Of a stretch of DNA of 39,515 nt, positions 32,477-39,515 are shown one piece after another (position 1 is the stretch's first letter; each line of letters opens with the position of its first letter). Where the stretch lies: the NCBI GenBank assembly GCA_900155495.1, contig FTLJ01000594.1, forward strand, positions 1 through 39,515, read 5' to 3'. This DNA is from Porogramme epimiltina. Lineage: Eukaryota > Basidiomycota > Agaricomycetes > Polyporales > Polyporaceae. A program made the translations under genes and the position numbers. Below the pieces are notes generated by a model, which was not told where the DNA came from, ran no database searches, and worked only from the letters and a program-made list of their open reading frames with translations.

Positions 32477-32591
32477 CGGTACCCAGATGCAAGGGGGACG
32501 GTATCCAAATACTGGGGATGTTGCCGGTATCTAGAGGCCGGGGGCCGGTATCCGGATCCCGGGGGTCTGCCCGATATGTGGATGCCGGGGG
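32477..32591. repeat. minisatellite, 5 units of 21-26 bp, in the hAT right arm
   Basis: Units start CGGTACCCAGATGC, CGGTATCCAAATACTGG, CGGTATCTAGAGGCC, CGGTATCCGGATCCC and CGATATGTGGATGCC, each ending in a G-run. The left arm has only about one such unit (CAGATACCGGG near 27752), so the array has expanded in the right arm. Confidence 0.75.
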
Positions 32592-32676
32592 GGCGAGGGA
32601 AGGCGCCCAATAAGATCTGGGGACCAGGTCCAAAAAGTGGTGATATATTCCCTGTGCTTTCATAGATATCAAATGC

Positions 32677-32737
32677 CTAGTGGCACAGTTGGTACAGTGT
32701 GGGATAGGTAAGGCGGCGGTCGGGGGTTCGAAACAGT
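32677..32737 (+). other. tRNA-like pol III promoter block in the hAT right arm
   Basis: A box TGGCACAGTTGG (32681-32692) and B box GGTTCGAAACA (32725-32735), 32 nt apart, mirror the left-arm block. Both point outward towards the element ends. As on the left, a full cloverleaf is not supported. Confidence 0.58.
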
Positions 32738-32961
32738 GGTTTGGTTTTCTATTTTGCTTTCTGTTTGGAGACACAAAATAAGCGCCTTGCTACTGGATTT
32801 GGCTAGGGCCCTTTCACGTGACTGGTATTCCGGCCTCGCGAGACCGGCTCGTCAATTGACCACCAGTATCGCGAGACCGCGACTGAATCCCCTCCGTGCG
32901 TTTCCTTCGCTGTCTTAGGGAATGCACTCGCACTCACGATGTGATACACACACACTGGCAG

Positions 32962-33965
32962 GCTGGGGATGGACTTAAATTCAGCGGATATATCGACCCC
33001 GTATTTGGCTGCCTGGCGCTGCAGTTCGGGCCTTCAAAGCAGGTGGAAATCGGGTGAGTTCGTCCTCCTATCAGTCGTTGGTGGCGGAAACTCATGCATC
33101 TTCGTCAATCATAGCTGTGGGTAAAACCAGCGATCTCGCTCTGTGTTCCTGAATTGACGATTGGTTCAGGGCTCGTTGCATCTCGAGGCTCCCCCATTGT
33201 GGCAGATGCACTCGTAATTGCCGTCACTTGGTGGAAGCTATTTCGCCAAACTTCTCCGAAGAAAGTATTCCTTATGCGCCGCCGGGTGACTCTGACGGAC
33301 GTATTCTTGCGTGATGGTAAGTATCCTATATTTTGGGAATCTGGGAAACGATCTAACTCGTATGTGGTAGGAACCATCTACTTTGTGTATGTTCATCCGC
33401 CATTCACGAACGTTGCATCTTGTGAAGCCCGCTATGTAAACCTCACGAAACCTGCAGATTGCTTCTGATACTGAATGTTTTGGACCTGATATTCACTTTC
33501 ACAACCGTGAGTCCTTCTGTCGTTCACCCTACAATTCGCACCATCCAACCATGCCTACGCAGATATTCACGGAGGAAGTGTATGGTGGCATAAGTTATAT
33601 CCCCGACTTCACTGTACCGTACGCCGCCGTTCCTTCCCCCTTGTGTTGCGTAGCAATCACTAAATCTTCTCACGTTGTCCCACAGCTTAACAGCAATCCT
33701 CATCTCCCGCTTCCTCATTAACCTCCACGAAGCCCATCTCCGATCCGTTAAGGTCGACTCCGATGACCCGGCCTATATCTCGTCCCACTTACAGGACTCT
33801 CTCCCGAGTTTTGTGGCCGCCCCTGGCACTACTGGAGCTACCGGGGAATCGAGGGCAGATCGTGTAGAAGACGGAACGGTCGAAAACGGGGAGGTGGGTG
33901 AGGTCGATCATTGGGAAGATAACGCGGGCGGCGTTGAAATCGTGCCTCTTGCGGCGGAGGTGTAG
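32962..33965 (+). CDS. DUF6533 membrane protein, 3' half (residues 136-362) of a split gene
   Basis: Exons 32962-33042, 33115-33316, 33371-33386, 33458-33506, 33563-33618 and 33686-33965 join in phase to 227 codons and a stop. Family-type motifs: GYIDPVFGC, SRGSPIVADALVIAVTWWK (a transmembrane segment), LRDGTIYF spanning two introns, LLLILNVLDLIF (a transmembrane segment), and LTAILISRFLINLHEAHLR, then an acidic C-terminal tail. No start codon or N-terminal DUF6533 motif lies upstream; the sequence before 32962 is the hAT arm and a short AT-poor flank. The first exon begins in phase 0 after CAG, which matches the phase of the 5' half ending at 8358. The donor at 33043 (GTGGAA) is weak, but it and the 33114 acceptor keep the frame open. 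Confidence 0.75.
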
Positions 33966-35414
33966 TTGGGGCACGTCGAACTATACGGAGCGCGGGCAGA
34001 GTTCAATGCTGCGCTGTTTTACCCTGCGGACACAATACCCGTGCGTACGTGCGTGCGTTCTTGCTTCTTGTACCCTTGGTATCTTGTTCCGTGTCTGTCT
34101 CGCGTGCTTGCTTCTGAGTTTGTACTTTATTTATTCGTGGAGATGCATTCAGTTCTTGGGTAAAATATACTATCATGCTTTAGCTACTTGTGTCGTCATT
34201 CGCAGTGGTGGAAACGAGGGCCAAGGGAAGAAAATGAATAATTTGTGCTGTATACGAGACATATCATTAGCGTTGGTCAAAAAGTAGGCAGTGAAGACCA
34301 TCAAGTTGAATGGGAGTGCCACCTGGGCACACGGAAATCTCGTGAATATCTGCATATCGACGTAAGATACCGGAATGTGCGCGCTGAGAGAATAACCAAT
34401 AAATATAATGTACTTCCTCGATTGAACGAAACCTCTAAATGGAGAATCTTCTAAGCCTCGTCTCCACCCCACCACCCACAAATCACACTGCAGATAGCGT
34501 ACGTAGAATGAGCCATTTGGTAATATCTGTCGCCGCTTGGCCCAACGGTCTACGAGTGTGCATAGAGCCATAGAAGGACGTGCGGGAGGATGGTAAGACG
34601 AGATACATACGTCGGGTAAGTACATTGATTGGGATCACAACACATATGTGCAACGACCATCCTACCTAAGAGCCCCAACCGAGCCCCAGAGGTCTTCTGT
34701 GGCTCGGATCCATAGGACGTATGCCCGTAGCCGTCTGGATATTGTTCCAAGACTCCTACGAATGACATGGTGGAAAGTAAGCACCACCCAATGGGGAAAG
34801 AGTCGTATCCATAGGGAGGAACTCACGTATAGATACGGACTCTTGATGTCTCTAACGCTGTAATCTCCAGCAGTTCGCTTTGTACTCCACGGTGAGTGAA
34901 GTGTTAGAAGGCCATAGCAAAGATGAATCCACTACGAAGGGTCCAGTTGAACATGAATGCCGAATTCAAAAGGACAGAGAATAGTAGACATAGGAAGGTA
35001 CTCGCTAACGTATACGGACGCCAGCTATCACCCATACGTGTTCGTCATTTTAAAAAGGGAGCCTCCGGAAAGTGGCAACCGAGAAAGACGACGACTGGTA
35101 GGGTCCACGCTGTGAGAGCCGTCGCCAGGTGTGCTTGCGAGTCTTTCCTGTGCTGCTCCTAACTCAGGGCCCCGAGTGTACCAGCGGCCTAGGCTGTCGT
35201 CGCTTCATGACATGCCTTGGACGGATACCGACGGGCTATTTGATGTACGAGGAGACAAGGAGTACGTCTACAGACACACAAAAGCAACAACGTTTTGCGG
35301 AAAAGCGAGCCTTTGGACGCTGAGTTTGATGGGATGGGGCGGGGAAGTCTTGGGGTACATTCGGAAGTTAGTGAACGAATTACAATGGTCGCTGTAGAGA
35401 GCGTGAAGGGTCTG
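33966..35414. other. no gene supported
   Basis: Begins with the 3' flank of the DUF6533 gene. Frames at 34173-34625 and 34550-34768 on the minus strand and 34923-35162 on the plus strand are open but show no family motif and no coherent exon set. Confidence 0.45.
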
Positions 35415-36026
35415 CTATTTGGTGGGTTGGTCGTGAACTAAGTGGATGGATTCGATCACGACATCACGGGGTGAGAACACGTAGGAACAGGAGGGCATGA
35501 ACGTACGCACCCCGAGCGCACTTAACATCGCCCCAAGCCAAGCCCCGTCGCAGGGGGAGCAGGGGGTAGGAGGTATGGCTGTTGTTGGAGAGGTGCGGCT
35601 AACTGGGGGGAGGAGCCCCCCGGCCTGTAGCTCTGGGGAGATTGATGAGCGTAGAGCGTAGGCAAAACGAGCAGTGGAGTCCGCAGGAGGGAGCAGTGGA
35701 CGGACCCAGCCGGCGGCGCCGAGCCGTGTCCCGGGCCGCGCGTCGGGTGGGGTGCCAGTGAAGGGCTTGGCCTTCTTTTTCCGTTCTTGCCTTGTACCTC
35801 CACTGGTGGGGTAGCTCGCGTCCGAACCGGGCCTTGCCAGAGTTCGCTCAGTAACGGTACTGCTCACAGGTAGGCTCAGGGCGAGTCGGGTTTCCGGAGG
35901 GCGCAGCGGGCGCAGGAGGTGGGGGTTGACGTTGAGAGCGCTCACGAGGTTGTGCAACCCCGGGTCACATTCCACGGACCTACTCCGTCCATGCCTGCCG
36001 CCATACTTCGCTTCCACTCCGGGCAA
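35415..36026 (-). other. GC-rich open frame of 203 codons, doubtful
   Basis: The frame is open but its product is Pro/Ser/Arg-rich with no domain. An overlapping second frame (35522-35803) is equally open, as expected in GC-rich non-coding DNA. I would not call a gene. Confidence 0.2.
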
Positions 36027-39000
36027 ATAGAGCAGCCGCGTTCCCCCCCTACAATCACCTAGCCGGAGGCTCAGAGGGCTATATGCGCTGGCTGCAGAAC
36101 ATTCTCGCCCTATTGCCCCACCCGCTGCATACTATGTTTCCGTACTGGTCACTGCCCTGTGCGCGCAGCTCTCTCGAAGCGAAATCGAAATAGCAGCGAA
36201 AATACACGAAGTGTAGCAGACCAGCGATGATGTTGATAAACATTGACTCTGAGCATGTGCGCCCCACCTCGACTGGCCCCCCGCGCAGCCAACGACATAA
36301 AACATCTAACAACAGGCCCGCGCGATAAAGGCGTATCGCAGAGCACGCAAGCACTGCACACCGTCGTCCGCACCCTGAGAAACTTATACCAATGAGATTA
36401 CTTCCTTTAAGGAGCTTGAAAGAAGACCCACCCGTCGAGAAGAGCAGGACCTTACGAGTCGAGCGCGAACTGGAACATCCTTAGATTTTGGCGCACGTCG
36501 TAGCGCCGATTGGGAGTTCCATAGAAATGACATGCGCCGCGCTCTAAGAAGCTACGAAAACGCACATATATCAGGGGGGGATGGAAGTGGAAGAAGCGAC
36601 TACACGTACAAGACTATCCAGCATCTCTGTTGGGGAATTGACGTGTGCAATTGAGTGCGCGGGCGTTGAGCGCGATGTCCTTGATGAATCCGGTGCGCAC
36701 CGATATCCGTACTTGGACCAAGTGCTGGTGGTTTGACTTCGTCCCGTCGTCTTGTAGTCGTCCCACTTCGTGTCGAGGGCCTGTGCGAATGTCAGCGTGA
36801 TGTTTCAACGGAAACGAGAACGCTAAGCTGCACTCACCAGCACACGCGGCGTACCACTGCGCGGCATATACTACACACCGGATAACACTGTTTTCTGCTT
36901 CACAGGGGAGGGTGCCACGGCGGACGACTATGGTGAGACGGTTTGACAATGCCCTCCCCGCGCAGCAAGCCGACATCGATTCATCGCGCGGGCCAACGCG
37001 TACTTCTCGAGACAACGGGGTGCAGGCGTCGGAAAGAGGCGGCGGTACCGTTGCTGTCCGCGATGCGTGTGCCTCCGTGGGATGCCGGATCGACACCTAC
37101 GTGCCCGTCGCGCGAGGAGTCGAAAGGGATGTTTCGGCATGGGCTCGCAGTGGGCTCAGTGCGGACGCGCTCTTCCGGCGGCTTTGGTGGGACGCGGGTC
37201 CTACGGCGAGACAGTGGGGCAAGGATGTCGATGCGGACTCGTGGAAGAGAAAGGACATGTCGTATGGGGAGTTAACGACGGTTTGAGAGCACAGTACTTC
37301 CTCCCGTTGATAACATAGGCCATGTCTTGGAAACGCAAGGTGCTCAGTTGGCGCACCTGAGTCGAAGGAGGGAGACGTTGTAGCGGTGGGAGGACTGGGG
37401 CGGCCTATTCTTGCAGCCCAAACCCTCTCAGCTACGCAAGCCGAACGTTGCAGGTTAGAGAAGACCGCGTGCACGAAATGAAGCAAAACGCACGTGTATT
37501 GAAGGTACCTTCTGTCTCCTCGCCGTGCGTTCTCCGCCCATCAGCACAGGTACCCCGCATTCCTCGCACCACTCCAACACCCAAACGCCGTGCCCTCCTC
37601 GCCCACACAATCATGCTTCCAATGGGATCAGATATCCACACAACGTCAACACAATGGGAGGTCGAGGGGGCCTCGCCGGTCGACGCACATCTCTCTTCGG
37701 CGCACCAGATCCTGTTCGCAACCCTGATGCGGGAGGGCCGCAACACCGTGTATTCGTGGCTCCGTGCCTAGAGAACTGCGATCCACGCGGTGGCAGCGAC
37801 GATGTCTCACGTCGTATCTTCAGATCTGCAACTGATTCTGCATTCTTCGTTCTGTTCGTGCGCGCTGGGGTGGGGAAAAGGGAACGCCGGTGTTCGCGGA
37901 GGAGGGCTGGGAAGAGCGCGTAACGCGACGAGGCAGATGTTGGTAGGGTGGCTCGGATGAGAATGCAGAGGATCTAGCACGTACCAATGGCCATGTGCAC
38001 TTGTGCTGGCTTCCGGAACGCATCATACAGCGGACGACGTGGATAGTGGCACCTTGGAGAGGCCAGTGCAGGACGCGACTGAGGCCGGAGTCTGCATCCG
38101 GGGATCGACAGCGAGCTCTGGAAACCGATGCAGCGGTGATTTGAGATCGAAGGTGTGTTGCTCTGCTGAGTGCGATTGGTCGAGCAGGAGGACCAGAGTG
38201 GATGCAAGACGAGCAGTGGGGCGCGCGAGGTGGACGGCGGACGGTCTCCTCGGCGGCCTCGGGAAACGCCGAGAGGCCTCGTCTGAGGCTGGGATGCCTG
38301 ACTCGGACTCCTCCGGAGTTCTAGCCGGGCTTCCAGTCCGGTGGTAGCCCCTCCGTCAGCCTTCGGTCTGTGGGCCCATTCAGAGGCGCACAGATCTTAA
38401 AGCCATCTTGCTCGGTCGCGAGCCCCCATGCCCCGACCACCGTATCGCGTGGACTCGTCCTCAGGCCTCCGACCTCATCGATCACCTATGACCCGGGGCC
38501 CGAGTCCATCGCTTCAGTTGCACTGCAGTCAGCTGAGCTGCGGCTCCCTAGTCATCGAAGACGTCTAGTTGACGTCCTCAAGTGACAAAATGCACTAGCT
38601 GTGAAGTCATCCCTAGCTCAGAGTGATTATCTAGACACTGGACCTCTCGAGGGGCTGTATACTGTATAGTGACTGATATAAAGGAGTTGAACATAGCCGT
38701 ACTAATTTCAGAATGCACCCGGTGCGCCGTCCATCACTATGACTCAGTGCGGAGGCGTTGTGCTTTCATAATCTCGCTGACATATGTCGCAGGATCTACA
38801 GACCGCATAGACCGCATGATATCATAGCCGTCCTCGGTCGAGGTTACCACCATGACCAAGATCTTCAGTTCCCTATCGGAAGATTCTGCCTCACTAGTAG
38901 GCACACCGTGCATATGTCATCTATCACAGCTCAAATCATAACATCGCGTAACCTTTCTAGTTGCAGATCGAGCATGGCTCGGGGCATCCATGGACCATAT

Positions 39001-39515
39001 GCATCCCACACGTATCGGATACAATAGATCGAAACGCAAGACAGTGTTGAACACCACATCTAGCACTAGTAGATACCTGGATGGTCAAAATCGAGTTGGC
39101 CTCGGAGCATCCGAAGCCATGATTTAAGCACGTACTCAACCCCCCAGCTTTTACTCCGGCGACCTCAGCCGAGACGGAAGTTCTGTAGGAGACTCGAGGC
39201 AAGAAGCCATTATCGATTCAAAGTAAGCGAGACTCCTTGACTGCCAGGGGGTCAAATTCACAATATATACGTGGTTGCGGGGCATCTCCCACCTCCTACA
39301 CGCCACAAACGGCACTCTCATCGCCCTTGCTCTAGCAGATGGAATTCTCCAGCAGGCACCCAGCGATAGACAACCGCGAGCTCATCCACCACACTATTTG
39401 CAACAGGAACAGCGCAGTAGGCGCAACTCGGTCCATTCCATGCAATGGTGGAGAACCTCCGAGTACGTGCTGCCTTCTGAGATGCAAACTCGACTCTCAT
39501 GCTAACGCTGTGCCG
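36027..39515. other. no gene supported
   Basis: Several overlapping open frames lie in 36614-37486 on both strands (for example 36614-37096 on - and 36912-37286 on +) and in 37448-38347. They compete with each other and lack motifs. The last 900 bases are AT-richer with only short frames. No RNA gene or repeat was recognised. Confidence 0.45.

Larger units (their letters stand above)
27480..32862 (-). mobile_element. hAT element with long terminal inverted repeats
   Basis: The left end TTGACGAGCCGGTCTC (27478-27493) matches the complement of the right end (CCGGCTCGTCAA, about 32847-32858). The match continues inward for several hundred bases: GGAATACCAGTCACGTG, AAGGCGCTTATTTTGTGT, a tRNA-like block, CACTTTTTG, a GGGCGCC block and AAGGCTCCAACCTT (27783-27796; inverted at 32312-32325). 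Arms are about 350-400 bp on the left and 550-600 bp on the right, the difference being a minisatellite in the right arm. A clear 8-bp target duplication was not found because the MITE adjoins the left end. The element encloses one intact transposase gene. Confidence 0.82.
8359..32961 (+). other. proposed giant intron (24.6 kb) of the DUF6533 gene, filled with mobile elements
   Basis: Inferred. It starts GTGCGT after the exon ending at 8358 and ends CAG before the exon at 32962; both flanking exons are phase 0. Inside lie the Helitron, two decaying gene loci, a three-gene cluster, a MITE and the hAT element. Whether it can still be spliced is unknown. If not, the host gene is disrupted. Confidence 0.6.

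Noticed and set aside
35415..36026. 203-codon minus-strand gene
   Set aside because: GC-rich, low-complexity product with a second open frame in the same place; likely chance.
36614..37486. Protein-coding gene on either strand
   Set aside because: Overlapping frames on both strands are open to similar extents, no motif is recognisable, and no consistent exon set could be built.
1..39515. CRISPR arrays, rRNA genes or bacterial operons
   Set aside because: No regularly spaced direct repeats, no rRNA-like blocks, and all recognisable genes are intron-bearing fungal genes or eukaryotic transposons.

Overview
The window looks like a transposon-rich stretch of an Agaricomycete (basidiomycete) genome, probably a polypore-type fungus. 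Genes are cut by many short GT-AG introns (mostly 40-80 nt). The recognisable families are basidiomycete ones: a Plavaka-type CACTA transposase, a DUF6533 multi-pass membrane protein, a Helitron with a DUF6570-like N-terminal region, a hAT element with a BED finger, and a DUF4139 fragment. Exon structures below were built by hand from splice consensus, reading phase and recall of family motifs; no database search was run.

Layout. 393-3717 (-): Plavaka transposase, 9 exons, open for 914 aa. 3946-7332 (+): divergently transcribed 734-aa unknown protein, 11 exons. 7398-7548: short tandem repeats and CACTG repeats. 7635-8358 (+): 5' half of a DUF6533 gene. 8380-8710: a hAT-end-like fragment, a 24-bp palindrome and roughly 100-bp tandem repeats. 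10022-17398 (+): uninterrupted Helitron Rep/helicase of 2458 aa ending in a cysteine-peptidase-like domain. 17542-19900 (-): decayed coiled-coil gene. 20420-20692 (-): DUF4139 gene fragment. 21603-24978: three compact, intact genes of unknown function (327 aa on -, 312 aa on +, 139 aa on +). 26448-26984 (-): weak ORF. 27110-27479: 370-bp MITE with perfect 39-bp inverted ends. 27480-32862: hAT element with long inverted repeats and an intact 13-exon transposase (1074 aa). 32962-33965 (+): 3' half of the DUF6533 gene. 33966-39515: no gene I can support.

The main structural result is that the two DUF6533 halves fit as one gene. The first ends in phase 0 at a GTGCGT donor (8359). The second starts in phase 0 after a CAG acceptor (32961). 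Joined, they give 362 aa, a normal size for the family. Everything between them (24.6 kb: Helitron, pseudogenes, three-gene cluster, MITE and hAT) would then sit in one intron of a host gene whose other introns are about 54-197 nt.

Three transposase genes (Plavaka, Helitron, hAT) are open over their full reconstructed length, so the elements look young. In contrast, the coiled-coil and DUF4139 loci between them are decaying.
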